Shown: positions 27,800-38,040, counted from the first letter of the stretch. The stretch: DNA of 64,000 nucleotides from Exiguobacterium algae (GCF_018617875.1 NZ_JACSKZ010000003.1:186001-250000); one strand, 5' to 3'. Notes: generated from the sequence alone by a model not told the origin. Translations and numbers: made by a program.

Positions 27800-29299
27800 T
27801 CAGTTGTGGACCATGTCTTTTTCTTCTAAACCAAGCGTGACCGCTGTCGATTCGTGAATGGTCTTAAACAAGTCCGGATGCTCCGACAGTTTCAAGCCGT
27901 ATGACGGAACCATCTCTTTGATCTTCTCTTCCCACTCCGGCATACGTTGCGGGAAACACTGCTCAAGCACCTTCAGCATGACGTGAACCGCCGTCGATGC
28001 GCCTGGTGAAGCACCCAGAAGGGCTGCGACCGAGCCATCTTCTGCGCTCACGACCTCCGTCCCGAACTGAAGTGTGCCTTTGCCTTGTGGTGTATCTTTA
28101 ATGACTTGGACACGTTGTCCCGCCACGACAATCTCCCAATCTTCGTTCTTGGCACTCGGGATAAACTCGCGTAATTCATCCATTCGTTTATCATGAGACA
28201 AAAGTACCTGCTCGATTAAATATTTCGTGAGCGACATTTCTTTTGCGCCTGCTGCCAGCATCGTCACAAGGTTATTCGGTTTCACCGAACGGATCAAATC
28301 CAGGTTCGAGCCCGTCTTCAAGAACTTCGGTGTGAAACCGGCGAACGGTCCGAACAACAACTCTTTGCGTCCGTTAATAAAACGTGTATCCAAATGCGGC
28401 ACCGACATCGGTGGTGCCCCGACCTTCGCTTTTCCGTATACTTTCGCGTGATGCTGCTCAACTACGTCCCGGTTTTTACAGACGAGGAAGAGTCCACTGA
28501 CCGGGAACCCACCGATCTGCCTCGACTCCGGAATCCCTGTCTTCTGTAAGAGTGGCAAACTGCCACCGCCGCCTCCGATGAAGAGGAACGGTGCCGTGTG
28601 CGTTTCAATCTTGTTCGCAGACAAGTCTTTCACTTTCACTTCCCAGTGACCATTTTCGAGACGTTTCACGTCTTCCACGCTATGTTGATAATTCACCTCG
28701 ACCCCGTTTGTCGTGAGATGATCGAACAACATCCGTGTCAAAGAACCAAAATTCACATCTGTCCCGGAATCGATTTTAGTCGCAGCAATCGGTTCCTCCG
28801 ATGTACGACCTTCCATAATGAGCGGGAACCACTCTCGAAGTTGTTCCGCATCATCCGAAAGGACCATCCCGTCAAACAACGGGTTTTTTGTGAGCGCTTC
28901 CAAACGACGTTTCAAGAAATCGACGTTCTTCTCACCTTGCACCATACTCATATGTGGAATCGAGCGAATAAAATCACCCGGATTTTGAATCAGTCCTTTA
29001 TTGACGAGATGCGCCCAGAATTGGCGTGAGATTTGGAACTGCTCGTTGACGTTGACCGCTTTCGAGATATCAATCGTTCCATCTTCCTTCTCTGTCGTGT
29101 AGTTCAATTCGCAAAGTGCGGCGTGCCCTGTCCCTGCGTTGTTCCATTCGTTCGAACTTTCTTCCCCCGCTGAACCGAGTTTTTCGAACACTTTGATGTT
29201 CCATTCCGGCACGAGCTCTTTAAAGAGCGATCCGAGCGTTGCGCTCATGATGCCTGCCCCAATCAAAATGACGTCTGTTCTCGTTTGCATACTGCTCAT
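27800..29299 (-). CDS. mqo: Malate:quinone oxidoreductase
   Basis: 499-residue FAD-dependent peripheral membrane enzyme that oxidises malate to oxaloacetate and reduces quinone, bypassing NAD-dependent malate dehydrogenase. The N-terminal dinucleotide-binding motif is [17 protein letters not shown] (residues 9-25), followed by [23 protein letters not shown], typical of Mqo. Later segments [14 protein letters not shown] and GASPGAST also fit. I chose ATG 29299, preceded by AAGGATGGGG; the frame extends to 29356 but the added residues do not look like Mqo. Confidence 0.93.
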   Translation of the reverse strand: MSSMQTRTDVILIGAGIMSATLGSLFKELVPEWNIKVFEKLGSAGEESSNEWNNAGTGHAALCELNYTTEKEDGTIDISKAVNVNEQFQISRQFWAHLVNKGLIQNPGDFIRSIPHMSMVQGEKNVDFLKRRLEALTKNPLFDGMVLSDDAEQLREWFPLIMEGRTSEEPIAATKIDSGTDVNFGSLTRMLFDHLTTNGVEVNYQHSVEDVKRLENGHWEVKVKDLSANKIETHTAPFLFIGGGGGSLPLLQKTGIPESRQIGGFPVSGLFLVCKNRDVVEQHHAKVYGKAKVGAPPMSVPHLDTRFINGRKELLFGPFAGFTPKFLKTGSNLDLIRSVKPNNLVTMLAAGAKEMSLTKYLIEQVLLSHDKRMDELREFIPSAKNEDWEIVVAGQRVQVIKDTPQGKGTLQFGTEVVSAEDGSVAALLGASPGASTAVHVMLKVLEQCFPQRMPEWEEKIKEMVPSYGLKLSEHPDLFKTIHESTAVTLGLEEKDMVHN

Positions 29300-29608
29300 G
29301 AAAACCCCATCCTTATCCCCTGAATTTTTAGCACGTCCCGACAAATCCCCATTCATCGAGCGTGTCCTATTTAATCGTTAGTTCGATTATAACTCTTTTG
29401 TGATGATTTATAAGGGTTAAGTATGAATTTTTGCGTTGAAACTTTTAGACGGACCATATGACGAATAGAATACAAGAAGATTCTATTCAAAACATGGCGT
29501 ACAATGCGTAACCCGGATGTGTGTCGCCTTGATTTTTGACGACCGCACTCCTGTCATCGAGCACGTCTGGCCAAACAAATAAGCCGCCTCTTGGAGAGAC
29601 GGCTTCAA
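29300..29608. other. Intergenic region upstream of mqo
   Basis: No gene seen. On the minus strand a TATAAT (29391-29386) is a likely -10 for mqo, without a clear -35. GAATAGAATAC / GATTCTATTC (about 29463-29489) forms an imperfect hairpin of unknown meaning. The degV terminator lies at 29582-29606. Confidence 0.45.
29582..29606 (-). terminator. Terminator of the DegV-family gene
   Basis: Minus-strand stem GCCGTCTC...AGAGGCGGC followed by TTATTTG. Confidence 0.7.
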
Positions 29609-30472
29609 TCAATTTTCTACGAAATACATCGAGATGGCACCAAGCCCGACGTGCGTTCCGACCGAGACACCCATTTGCATGAGGTAGATGTCGCCGTCGA
29701 ACGTCGTTTCTGTTTGAATTTTCGTTTTTAGGTTTTCTGCAATCTTGAGATCGGACGTATATCCGATGATGATAAAGTTCGTGACGTCGAGATTCACGCG
29801 TTTCACGAACTCATCCGTATAATGCTTGAGTACTTTCCGCGTGCCCCGCTCTTTCCCTACGATGGCGCCTCTTCCGTTCTTCATGCTCATGATCGGCTTG
29901 ACCATCAACAATTTCCCGATGATGGCGCTCGTATTGGAGATGCGTCCGCTCTTGATCAAATGGTCTAAATCGTCGACCGATAAAAAGTGTTTCACTTTCG
30001 TCTTATACGTTTCGTTAAAGGCGACGAGTTCATCAAATGTCGCCCCGGCTTCCCGCATTTGCGCGCTCTTCATCAACAGCCAACCGCTCCCGTGACTCAT
30101 CGAGCATGAGTCCACGACATGAATCTTCACGTTCGAATCCGGATGCGCTTCTTCGAAATATTCTTTCCCGATCACAGCCGACTGGTAAGACCCACTCGTT
30201 CCGCTCGACATGCAAATACATAAAATCTCATCATGTCCCGAAGCGACAGCTTCTTCCATCAAGGTTAAGAAGGTTGCAGGACTAGGCATTGCGGTCGTCG
30301 GAAACTCAGGGAGCGCCTCCAGCATGCCGTAAAATTCATCCGGTTGGATATCCACCCGGTCTTGATACGATTTGTTATCGATTGTAATGATCAGCGGCGC
30401 AATCCCGATTTCATACTTCTCGAGTATGTCATCTGATAGATCACACGTTGAATCTGCTAGTAGTTTAATCAT
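29609..30472 (-). CDS. DegV-family fatty-acid-binding protein
   Basis: 287-residue DegV (FakB-like) protein. The N-terminus IKLLADSTCDLS is the family signature, with further motifs TTAMPSPATFL and CMSSGTSGSYQSA, which bind the fatty acid carboxylate. FakB proteins present exogenous fatty acids to the kinase FakA; no FakA gene is in this window. ATG 30472 is chosen because GGAGG lies 6 nt upstream and the signature begins at once; the frame is open to 30511. Confidence 0.9.
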   Translation of the reverse strand: MIKLLADSTCDLSDDILEKYEIGIAPLIITIDNKSYQDRVDIQPDEFYGMLEALPEFPTTAMPSPATFLTLMEEAVASGHDEILCICMSSGTSGSYQSAVIGKEYFEEAHPDSNVKIHVVDSCSMSHGSGWLLMKSAQMREAGATFDELVAFNETYKTKVKHFLSVDDLDHLIKSGRISNTSAIIGKLLMVKPIMSMKNGRGAIVGKERGTRKVLKHYTDEFVKRVNLDVTNFIIIGYTSDLKIAENLKTKIQTETTFDGDIYLMQMGVSVGTHVGLGAISMYFVEN

Positions 30473-30586
30473 GTCTTCCTCCAAAAAATATCCACAAGTG
30501 ACGGGAATCATCCTATACCTTCGTCGATTCCGACATCACGATAGGATCTCTTCTAGTGTAGCAGATTTGGAGGGGCTTATGTTTTT

Positions 30587-31072
30587 TTACTGGGTCTGTT
30601 GTACAATTCGTTGTTCGTGACGTAATAGCCATTCTTTCCGCCATAGTCCTCCGGCATAACCGGTCAAAGCACCGTTCGATCCAATGACACGGTGACATGG
30701 AACGACGATGCTCAAACGATTTCGGCCGTTCGTACTGCCGACCGCACGAACCGCCTTCGGTCGGCTCATCTGTTCTGCCAAATCACGGTAAGAGGTCGTC
30801 TCTCCGTATGGAATTGTCGTCAAGGAGTTCCATACCTCGCACTGAAACGGTGTGCCGGTCTGTTCAATCGGGAACGTAAACGTCGTCCGTTCCCCTCTAA
30901 AGTATTCATCCAACTCTCTTTGACACCGCACCATCACTTCAGGGAGCTCCAGCTTCGGCGTAGTCGAAACGTCCGCTCGCTCGACAAATAAGATCGATTG
31001 GATGACCTGTTCGGTTCCGACTAACTCCATCACCCCGATAGGCGAATTGTAGTCCAGCTTATACGTTCCCAT
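30587..31072 (-). CDS. ogt: Methylated-DNA--protein-cysteine methyltransferase
   Basis: 161-residue suicide enzyme that removes methyl groups from O6-methylguanine. The active site is [20 protein letters not shown] (about residues 123-142) with the acceptor Cys in PCHR. The preceding helix-turn-helix and SYRDLAEQM fit Ogt/AdaB. The start follows GGAGG by 8 nt and overlaps the end of the alkA-type gene. It is the third gene of an ada-alkA-ogt operon. Confidence 0.95.
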   Translation of the reverse strand: MGTYKLDYNSPIGVMELVGTEQVIQSILFVERADVSTTPKLELPEVMVRCQRELDEYFRGERTTFTFPIEQTGTPFQCEVWNSLTTIPYGETTSYRDLAEQMSRPKAVRAVGSTNGRNRLSIVVPCHRVIGSNGALTGYAGGLWRKEWLLRHEQRIVQQTQ

Positions 31073-31952
31073 ATAATGACCTCCATAAATAAAAGGTAGC
31101 GTAACCTCCCCAACCTTCCCACTGGGCTCCGTACCGTTTCACTTCTTCCTGTGTCGGTTTACGGGACAACCCTAAGTGATACATAAGTGCCTGATGTAAA
31201 CCCGCATCTGCCACCGGGAAAGCCGATGGTTCCTGAAAGCATTTCATCAGCACATAATCAGCGGTCCATTCTCCCACACCACGAAGTTGTAAGAGATGTT
31301 TTCGAATATCCTCGGTAGGCAGCTGACGCAAAGCCATTTTGGACAACGTGCCTTCAACTATTTCCCGTGCAATATCGCATATATATTCAGCTTTTCGGTA
31401 ACTGAATTGAAGGGGGCGTAACGCTTCCGGCTCAAGAGTCGCAATGACTTCTGGCCGCGGGAACGTCCAGTAAGTCACACCCTCAATGGTCTGACTTTCC
31501 CCGTACTGTTCGACGAAACGACGCTTCAGCGTGTAGGCGAATGACAAGGTGATTTGTTGCCCGATAATGGCCCACGTCAATGCTTCAAATAAATCAGGAA
31601 ATCCGATCAAACGTAGCCCGCGATACGATTCGAATATAGGACGTAACACGTCGTCTTGCTGAGCGAGTTGTTCAAACGGTTGTAAATCGCGGTCTAAGTC
31701 GAGCCAATCCCGGACCTCCCGTTCAATCACGATTCGTTCTTCCTCCGAGACGTCTTGTTCAAACAACAAGACCTCGATTCCTTCCGGGTCCCATTTGAGC
31801 TCTACTAAAACAAAACGATTTCCCAAATAAAACAGTTTACGGACGGACTCGTCTGTTGTGACGTGCATCACCTCTTGTTTGGAGCGCTTCAAAAATATCA
31901 AGCATTGTTGAAAATCAAACGGTTCTTGTACGGGGATGATGAAAGGCGTCAC
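31059..31952 (-). CDS. alkA: DNA-3-methyladenine glycosylase II
   Basis: 297-residue helix-hairpin-helix DNA glycosylase excising alkylated bases. The HhH-GPD motif is [14 protein letters not shown] (about residues 229-242), followed by the catalytic Asp in [12 protein letters not shown] (about 256). An N-terminal AlkA-type domain is present. The start is GTG, overlapping the ada stop (GTGA), and the end overlaps ogt by 14 nt, so translation is coupled. Confidence 0.92.
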   Translation of the reverse strand: MTPFIIPVQEPFDFQQCLIFLKRSKQEVMHVTTDESVRKLFYLGNRFVLVELKWDPEGIEVLLFEQDVSEEERIVIEREVRDWLDLDRDLQPFEQLAQQDDVLRPIFESYRGLRLIGFPDLFEALTWAIIGQQITLSFAYTLKRRFVEQYGESQTIEGVTYWTFPRPEVIATLEPEALRPLQFSYRKAEYICDIAREIVEGTLSKMALRQLPTEDIRKHLLQLRGVGEWTADYVLMKCFQEPSAFPVADAGLHQALMYHLGLSRKPTQEEVKRYGAQWEGWGGYATFYLWRSLYGNV

Positions 31953-32497
31953 ACTAGCACCCCTTTCCTGTATTCATTTGGCGTACACCCCTTGATTTGA
32001 CGAAACACACGATAAAAATTAGATGGCGTCTGGAAACCCGCCTCATAACAAATCGACAGGTTACTGGCGTCTGTCGTCCGTAGCAGGTGCGCCGCATGGT
32101 CGACCCGGATCCGTTCAAGAAGTTGTCTCGGTGTTTTCCCTGTCGCCTGGGTAAAGGTGCGCTCCACATGAAACGGACTCAACTGAACATGTTCGGCAAT
32201 CTGTTCGAGCCGGACCGGTTGTTTATAACGATCGAGAAGAAAGGCTGTCACACGTTGGATCAGTTCATGATGGGGTGAGCGTTCGACTTCCGGCTGACAT
32301 CGTTTGCATGGTCGAAACCCGTTCGCTTCTGCTTCACTTCGTGACGGATAAAAATCGACATTTTGCTTTTTCGGTTTACGCGAGCGACAAGACGGACGAC
32401 AATAGATTCCGGTCGTCTTCACCGCCGTATAAAATTGTCCGTCATAGGTCGCGTCGCAAGCGATGATCTTTTCCCACATTTCTTCAAACGTCAGCAT
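31949..32497 (-). CDS. adaA: Ada-type methylphosphotriester-sensing regulator
   Basis: 182-residue activator of the adaptive response to DNA alkylation. The N-terminal Ada zinc domain has the four ligands Cys33, Cys37, Cys64 and Cys67 (GIYCRPSC and RPCKRCQ); methyl transfer to one Cys switches it on. The C-terminal AraC-type DNA-binding domain spans about residues 80-180 (HVERTFTQATGKTPRQLL and FYRVFRQIKGCTPNEYR). There is no methylguanine transferase domain; that activity is in the separate ogt gene, as in B. subtilis adaA-adaB. ATG 32497 has AAGGGGAGAGGA upstream. Confidence 0.93.
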   Translation of the reverse strand: MLTFEEMWEKIIACDATYDGQFYTAVKTTGIYCRPSCRSRKPKKQNVDFYPSRSEAEANGFRPCKRCQPEVERSPHHELIQRVTAFLLDRYKQPVRLEQIAEHVQLSPFHVERTFTQATGKTPRQLLERIRVDHAAHLLRTTDASNLSICYEAGFQTPSNFYRVFRQIKGCTPNEYRKGVLV

Positions 32498-32620
32498 GTC
32501 CTCTCCCCTTTCTCCCCTCACTGTAGCAAATCTTCTGCATGGAATGCGTCCTGATTCTTGCGCTTATGGTCGCACTATTATACCAAACTTCACCGCCATC
32601 GCCTGATCACGGACCAATAG

Positions 32621-32644
32621 AAAAGGGACTCATGACGAGTCCCT
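32621..32644 (-). terminator. Terminator of the GH16 gene
   Basis: Minus-strand stem GGGACTC / GAGTCCC with a five-base loop and TTTTC tail. Confidence 0.75.
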
Positions 32645-32652
32645 GATCCCCG

Positions 32653-35046
32653 TTATTTTAATGTGATGCTCACGTTGTCGATTACGATATCATGCGCACC
32701 AAGTGGTGAATCACCTGTGTGACCCATCAAGAATTTCAATCCAGTCATGTCAGTGATCGGCATTGTCAATTCATAAGTGAATGTTTTCGTTTCCGGACCG
32801 ACTGCAGCTACCTCGCTCAAGTAGCGATAGTAACCTGCATTCTCCACTGTCACTTCGAACGTGCGAGCGACCGTTGAAGACGCATCAAACTGAACGACGT
32901 ACGTTTGGTCTTTATGCAACTCAAGTCCACCTTGTTCCATCAAGACGCTCCACGCTTCTTGTCCTTCTTGTCCGATTGAGACAAGTGCCGCTTCATTCAC
33001 GGCTTGAATCGCTGCTTGCGCGTCAAAGTGGATATATGAACCCCAATTCGTGAATCCATCCGCGAACGTACCGTTTTTAAGCGGAGATGGGTCCATGTAG
33101 ATTGGCGTCACATCAAACATTTCAACATCATCAATCTCAATGACGCCTTTGTCCGAGCCAAGAACGAATTGTAATTGACTCATCAAATCAGTAGCCGACT
33201 CCATCGTGAATTTCACTTCATATGTGTCGAACTCATCTGTCAATGCGATGTTTTGGAGTGGGAGATAAACATCTCCGTCTGCTCCGACGAATCCGACTTG
33301 AAGACCATCTAGACGTTCCGCACGTGCATTGAAGCGGACGACATATTCACGACCTTCAGTCAATTGAATTCCTTTTTGAACGAGTGTAGCCGGTTCACCT
33401 TTTTTCTTGTTCGTTTCGAAACGGAAGTGACGGGCGGTCGGGTCAACTGTGCCCGTTCCTTTTGTCACGCCAGAATCGAACGTCCAATACGTCAACCGGT
33501 CCATCGCACCTTGGTCGAATGTTCCATTGTATACGAGGTTGCCGTCACCAAGTGCCGGTTTCGTCGCATCTGGGTCGAACGCTTCGCGTGGTGCTTGCTC
33601 TACGCGCACATTTCCGATTTGAACACCGGCTGTGCTGAGTCCGACGTTGAACTCAAGGCGTGCCGCAAGGTCCGTTTCTTCCGTCATGTCGAACGTGAGT
33701 GAGTATGTTTGGACGTCTGTTGTTAAATCAAACGCACCTTCATCAGAGTACTTCGCATATCCACGTTCTGCACCACCGCCTACTTTCACAGCGATTGAGC
33801 GTGCCTCGTCCGCACTTGCATCAAACGTCACTTTATAATGTCCACCTTGTGCGAGTGACACGTGTTGAATCAACTGATGCGAGTATGGCTGGCTTCCAGC
33901 TTCACTGATTGAAATATCCGCAAAGCGTGAACCTGCTAAATCAATTACGTCTACTGAACCTACACCGCCAAAGTCAGGAAGCGCGACATAGTTCCAGTAT
34001 GTCGGATCGAGTGTTTGTGAACCGTTCGTCACGGTCGTGATCGGTTGGGCGTAATCTTCATCATAGATGAGGTTTCCGTCTTCTAACGGTTGTTTCGCGC
34101 CTTCCGGCAACACGATGGCTTCATCAGAATATGTCGGTTCGACCGCTTCACGGTAGTCACGGTTTTTCAAATCAAAGACACGTACGTAGTCGACTTCCAT
34201 TTCAGCAGGGAATGGTGTCGTCTCATCAACGTCTCCATCGAACCAACCACCGACTGCCAAGTTCATGACCAAGTAGAAGTCCTGGTCAAACGGTGCCGGG
34301 TAGCTGAATTTCGTCGCCTTGTTATTACCTTTGGCATACCAGTCGTTTTGTGTTTGATAAAGGTTTCCGTCTACATACCAACGAATTTCGCCTGGCTCCC
34401 ATTCGACCGCGTATGTATGCCAGCTGTCGATGCCGTCTCCTTCAGCGAAGTGATAATCTTTTCCTGTATACTTGTTGTTCGGCCAAGTCTCACCATAGTG
34501 AATCGTGCCGGCCACTTTATCCGGTTGGCTTCCCCAAGATTCCATGATGTCGATTTCACCCGATGCAGCCCATCCACCGTAACGGTCTTCTTCCGGCAGC
34601 ATCCAAAATGCCGGCCATAACCCTTTACCTGTTGGAAGTTTGGCTTTCATCTCATAACGACCGTACGTTTTATTAAACAAACCTTTTGTCGACAACTTCG
34701 CAGACGTGTAATCGTACGTCCCTAACTCATCTGTCGTCTGTTCCCGTTTTGCACGAATGACGAGCTTCCCGTCTTCTACGAAAGCGTTTTCGTTTTTGTC
34801 CGTGTAATATTGCTTTTCGTTGTTTCCCCAACCAGGTGCCACCGGATTGCCGTCTTGATCAATGATCCAGTTCCCCGTTTCAAAGTTCCACTTGGTGCGG
34901 TCGATTTCATTCTGGTTGAATTCGTCTGACCAGACAAGCTTCCACTTCGTGTTGTCGGGCTTGTTACCTTGGTTTTCAGCAGGTGCATCTTGAGCGAACG
35001 AGAGGGCCAGTCCCGTTCCAAGTGCGAGTGCGACCCATTTCTTCAT
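32653..35046 (-). CDS. Secreted GH16 beta-glucanase (laminarinase-like) with CBM-like repeats
   Basis: 797-residue exported enzyme hydrolysing beta-1,3 (and perhaps beta-1,3-1,4) glucan. A signal peptide (about 1-23) is followed by the GH16 domain (about 32-297), with Glu164, Asp166 and Glu169 in GEIDIMES as the retaining catalytic set. Then come three related jelly-roll, CBM4/9-like modules (about 305-490, 500-640, 645-797), each with the pattern Y.V.FDASS or FDASAD. The last module closely resembles the extracellular domain of the diguanylate cyclase at 38041-39840. GAAGGAGG precedes the ATG. A perfect palindrome with AAAGCGCTTT lies 87 nt upstream. Confidence 0.93.
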   Translation of the reverse strand: MKKWVALALGTGLALSFAQDAPAENQGNKPDNTKWKLVWSDEFNQNEIDRTKWNFETGNWIIDQDGNPVAPGWGNNEKQYYTDKNENAFVEDGKLVIRAKREQTTDELGTYDYTSAKLSTKGLFNKTYGRYEMKAKLPTGKGLWPAFWMLPEEDRYGGWAASGEIDIMESWGSQPDKVAGTIHYGETWPNNKYTGKDYHFAEGDGIDSWHTYAVEWEPGEIRWYVDGNLYQTQNDWYAKGNNKATKFSYPAPFDQDFYLVMNLAVGGWFDGDVDETTPFPAEMEVDYVRVFDLKNRDYREAVEPTYSDEAIVLPEGAKQPLEDGNLIYDEDYAQPITTVTNGSQTLDPTYWNYVALPDFGGVGSVDVIDLAGSRFADISISEAGSQPYSHQLIQHVSLAQGGHYKVTFDASADEARSIAVKVGGGAERGYAKYSDEGAFDLTTDVQTYSLTFDMTEETDLAARLEFNVGLSTAGVQIGNVRVEQAPREAFDPDATKPALGDGNLVYNGTFDQGAMDRLTYWTFDSGVTKGTGTVDPTARHFRFETNKKKGEPATLVQKGIQLTEGREYVVRFNARAERLDGLQVGFVGADGDVYLPLQNIALTDEFDTYEVKFTMESATDLMSQLQFVLGSDKGVIEIDDVEMFDVTPIYMDPSPLKNGTFADGFTNWGSYIHFDAQAAIQAVNEAALVSIGQEGQEAWSVLMEQGGLELHKDQTYVVQFDASSTVARTFEVTVENAGYYRYLSEVAAVGPETKTFTYELTMPITDMTGLKFLMGHTGDSPLGAHDIVIDNVSITLK

Positions 35047-35132
35047 TCCATTTCCTCCTTCAACATGAAAATAGGCAGGGACGAACGATCGACCTTGCCT
35101 GACTTGAGTAACATACTACTATTCCGAGCAAC

Positions 35133-35162
35133 TTACGAAAGCGCTTTCGTAAGCGTTTTCAT
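35133..35162 (-). promoter_or_regulatory. Operator region of the GH16 gene (AAAGCGCTTT palindrome)
   Basis: 35133-35152 is a perfect 20-bp palindrome, half-site TTACGAAAGC. It overlaps a cre-like copy, TAAGCGTTTTCAT (35150-35162). These are typical operators of the LacI/GalR/CcpA family. The same core lies before the diguanylate cyclase (39935-39963) and the secreted protein at 46646. Confidence 0.65.
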
Positions 35163-35228
35163 GGCTTCATTATAAATTTCTTCCATTCTTCGTTCAACTA
35201 TTTTCTGAATTTGCAATCAGTTTGTCAC

Positions 35229-35262
35229 AAAAAAACCATTGCCTCCTGATTCGACAATGGTT
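35229..35262 (-). terminator. Terminator of the NUDIX gene
   Basis: Minus-strand stem AACCATTG / CAATGGTT with a T-run of seven. Confidence 0.75.
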
Positions 35263-35268
35263 CCACGT

Positions 35269-35799
35269 TTATTTTCCTTCAAAGTGAGCAATTCCGCCCC
35301 ATTGTTTTCGCATCGCAAACAAGGTGGAAATGAGCGACCCATAGTACGGAATAAATGTTCCTTCCTGGATCATCTGAAGGATGGTTTCCTCATCTGCCCA
35401 TTTCACGGCTTGTACTTCAGATTCCTGAAGGGTCAATTTCTTCAAGTCCACTTCTGCTTCGACAAGGTAGATGTCATCAAATCCTTCCTTGAAGTTCACC
35501 GTGAGATGCGGGCGTGTCTCCGACAAATCAAGCCTCAATCCAATCTCTTCCTCGAGTTCCCGCATCGCCGCTTCCTGGCTCGAATCTCCAACCGTGGCAC
35601 TCCCACCCACCGTGAGATCCCACATGTTGGCCCACCCTTCTTTGAACGGTTGACGCTGTTGAATCAACATTTGGCCTTTATCATTAAATACACAAACGTG
35701 AATGACGAGGTGGTAATCTCCGGCCGGCAATCGACTTCCCCGTTTCCACGTACGGTCTGTCTTCTCCCGGTCGACCGTATACACATCCCAAAATTCCAT
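35269..35799 (-). CDS. NUDIX hydrolase
   Basis: 176-residue NUDIX hydrolase cleaving a nucleoside-diphosphate-linked substrate. The NUDIX box occupies about residues 65-90, ending REL-EEEIGL; the first Glu of the canonical box is Asp, a conservative change. The N-terminal part (EFWDVYTVDREKTDRT) resembles IPP-isomerase-like NUDIX proteins of the YfcD type, so isoprenoid or nucleotide substrates are both possible. ATG 35799 follows AAGGGAGAGG and lies 13 nt after the upstream gene, so the two are probably co-transcribed. Confidence 0.85.
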   Translation of the reverse strand: MEFWDVYTVDREKTDRTWKRGSRLPAGDYHLVIHVCVFNDKGQMLIQQRQPFKEGWANMWDLTVGGSATVGDSSQEAAMRELEEEIGLRLDLSETRPHLTVNFKEGFDDIYLVEAEVDLKKLTLQESEVQAVKWADEETILQMIQEGTFIPYYGSLISTLFAMRKQWGGIAHFEGK

Positions 35800-35812
35800 T
35801 GTGTCCTCTCCC

Positions 35813-36307
35813 TTACGTTGCAGCACTTGAAGCGGCGGCTTGATCGGCTTTCGCACAATCGATTGCCACCACGATGGCAATTAAAAGATGTTCCATCTCC
35901 GATTCTTCGACCCGAATTTCATAGCTGTCTCCCCAAGTGAACCATTTCTTTTGTACACTGCCTACCGAGCGCCCGTTTTTCGTCACTTCAAAGTCCATAT
36001 CCCACCAGTCTCCCTGAACGTCCACTCCGGCGGCATCAATCGCATACCTCGGTTTGAAGAACGTGAACTCTTTGGAGATTGTCAGCATGTCCCGGCCGTC
36101 GACCTCAACAAAAAATTGCGGCAGGAAGCTGAAGACTTTCTTCGTGATGATGGCGACAGTTTGATCCGACACATCATTGATCGTAAACGACTTCGGGAAT
36201 TTCATGAAACTCCCTTCGACAAAATACAAATCGTGCCCATCCGCGTCTTTGATGGTGAACCGTCCACGTAAACTGAACACTTTTTGTTTCATGTATAACG
36301 TTCGCAT
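35813..36307 (-). CDS. LURP-one-related (scramblase-like) family protein
   Basis: 164-residue protein of the LURP-one-related/Tubby-like fold family. The pattern YMKQKVFSLRGRFTIKDADGHDLYFVEG with FEVTKNGRSVGSVQKKWFTWGDSYEI is typical: a beta-barrel around a C-terminal hydrophobic helix (LLIAIVVAIDCA). Bacterial members have no well-established function. ATG 36307 follows GGAGGG; the frame is open to 36331. It is upstream of and coupled to the NUDIX gene. Confidence 0.8.
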   Translation of the reverse strand: MRTLYMKQKVFSLRGRFTIKDADGHDLYFVEGSFMKFPKSFTINDVSDQTVAIITKKVFSFLPQFFVEVDGRDMLTISKEFTFFKPRYAIDAAGVDVQGDWWDMDFEVTKNGRSVGSVQKKWFTWGDSYEIRVEESEMEHLLIAIVVAIDCAKADQAAASSAAT

Positions 36308-36375
36308 CGTGATCCCTCCGATTTTCTTCATTACCCTTTATACGGGAACTCATCCCGAAAAGTTTCGATGACCAT

Positions 36376-36405
36376 AAAAAACCGCGCGATGATTCATCGC
36401 ACGGT
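36376..36405 (-). terminator. Terminator of the alkaline phosphatase gene
   Basis: Minus-strand ACCGTGCGATGA / TCATCGCGCGGT stem followed by TTTTTTAT. Confidence 0.8.
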
Positions 36406-36413
36406 GAACTCAA

Positions 36414-37790
36414 TTATTTGTTTTTAATTCGTCCATGGTTTTTAAGAAGATCAAAGATGCGTTTCGCTTGGTCCGTATTGTCACTAAATCCGACAAAGTT
36501 TTCTTTTTGTGGTCCAAACGCATATACCGGTACATCGTCACCTGTGTGACCGCCTGTCGTCCAACCTGTACCTGAACGCGTATCAAAGATTTTCTCGATT
36601 GCATTATCGATTTCTGTTACATCGTTTGTTGTTGCCGCTTCTTTCACCGATTGAATCTCTTCGTCTGTCAAATCAAGATCGATATACTTGTTCAAGACCG
36701 TCTCAACGTCCTCACCTGCTTCAATTTGTTTTGCCATGAAGTCTGGTGTCCGTTTGGCAGCTTGAATCGGTGCCGGATTCCAGTTGTACTCCCCATCTGA
36801 ACCGATTGAGATCCCACCAGTTGAGTGGTCCGCTGTGACGATGACCAATGTCTCACCGTTTTCTTTTGCGAAGTCACGAACAACTTCAAACGCTTTTTCA
36901 AAGTCTTTCATCTCACTCATCGCACCAACGACATCGTTATCGTGGCCGGCCCAGTCGATTTGACTACCTTCGACCATAAGGAAAAAGCCGTCATCGTTGC
37001 CTTTCAAGCGATCGAGAGCAGACGTTGTCATATCTGCAAGGCTTGGCTGCGCCTCGTCACGGTCAATCATTTTGTCCATGCCTTTCTCAGCGAATAGACC
37101 AAGTACTTGCTTGTTCTGATCCTGTTTCATTTCCTCCGCTGATTTCACGTAGCTATAGCCATCTTGTTGGAATTGTTTGGCAAGGTTACGGTCTGAACGT
37201 TCGAAGAATTTCGTTCCGCCACCTAACATGACGTCCACTTTGTGTTCTCCATTAATGAGTTCGTCATAATAATCGTTTGCGATGGCATCCTCGCTCTTAC
37301 GCGACTCTTCGTGCGCACCGAATGAGGCAGGTGTCGCGTGTGTAATTTGAGATGTCGCGACAAGACCTGTTGACATCCCATTCTCTTTTGCTTGTTCAAG
37401 CACTGTCTTCACGTCTGTCAAATCGTTATCGACAGCGATTGCGTTGTTATATGTTTTTACCCCGGCACTCATAGCAGTCGCTGCCGCTGCTGAATCGGTT
37501 ACGTTCTCTTCAGCATCTTCCGGATAAGTAGTCTGCATACCAACCAAGTGCGAGTCAAATGCTGTCGGTTCCATTTCAACTGTATCTAAGTCGTCGTTCA
37601 TGTAACGAAGCCCCGTCATGTATGGCGTACCCATTCCGTCTCCAATCATGAAGATGACGTTTTTCGCTTTGTGATTATTGGAATCCTTCGCTTCTGCTTC
37701 TAAGTTTTGTTGTTGAACGCCTACCATTCCACCAAGTGCGAGTGTCGAGACAACTGCGAGCGGAACAAATTTCTTCATTGTGTTTTTCAT
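36414..37790 (-). CDS. phoA: Secreted alkaline phosphatase
   Basis: 458-residue alkaline phosphatase that releases phosphate from phosphomonoesters outside the cell. A signal peptide (about 1-34, cleavage near EAEA) precedes the metal-binding start VIFMIGDGMGTPY. The phosphorylated Ser is in VTDSAAAATAMSAG (about residue 100). Later zinc ligands lie in SQIDWAGHDND, VTADHSTGG and WTTGGHTGDDVPVYA. It is monocistronic with a terminator. A phosphate-starvation-type repeat lies upstream but is weak. Confidence 0.94.
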   Translation of the reverse strand: MKNTMKKFVPLAVVSTLALGGMVGVQQQNLEAEAKDSNNHKAKNVIFMIGDGMGTPYMTGLRYMNDDLDTVEMEPTAFDSHLVGMQTTYPEDAEENVTDSAAAATAMSAGVKTYNNAIAVDNDLTDVKTVLEQAKENGMSTGLVATSQITHATPASFGAHEESRKSEDAIANDYYDELINGEHKVDVMLGGGTKFFERSDRNLAKQFQQDGYSYVKSAEEMKQDQNKQVLGLFAEKGMDKMIDRDEAQPSLADMTTSALDRLKGNDDGFFLMVEGSQIDWAGHDNDVVGAMSEMKDFEKAFEVVRDFAKENGETLVIVTADHSTGGISIGSDGEYNWNPAPIQAAKRTPDFMAKQIEAGEDVETVLNKYIDLDLTDEEIQSVKEAATTNDVTEIDNAIEKIFDTRSGTGWTTGGHTGDDVPVYAFGPQKENFVGFSDNTDQAKRIFDLLKNHGRIKNK

Positions 37791-37871
37791 CGGTGAACCC
37801 TCCTGAATTTGTACTACCCTTGTAGCGTAACGAAGAAATGTAAAGAACTATTTTCAATAGCAATACAGCAC

Positions 37872-37888
37872 TGTATAGATTTTGTAAA
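37872..37888 (-). promoter_or_regulatory. Possible Pho-box repeat upstream of phoA
   Basis: On the minus strand TTTACA and TATACA occur with an 11-bp repeat period (37888-37872), resembling PhoP boxes (TTAACA-like repeats). A further TTTACA lies closer to the gene. Confidence 0.3.
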
Positions 37889-37902
37889 AGAACAATTGAG
37901 AA

Positions 37903-37932
37903 AATGGGTGACCTCATTTGAGGTCACCCATT
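37903..37932 (-). terminator. Terminator of the CBM-diguanylate cyclase gene
   Basis: AATGGGTGACCTCA / TGAGGTCACCCATT stem, with a minus-strand TTTTC tail. Confidence 0.65.
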
Positions 37933-38040
37933 CGTCTTTACCCTTGTTTTATCTAAATCGAATCCGATGAAGCAATTGCTACATAAACAATATCATTCAT
38001 TAAATTAACTTTCTTTCGTGAACTCAAACGATTATCCCGC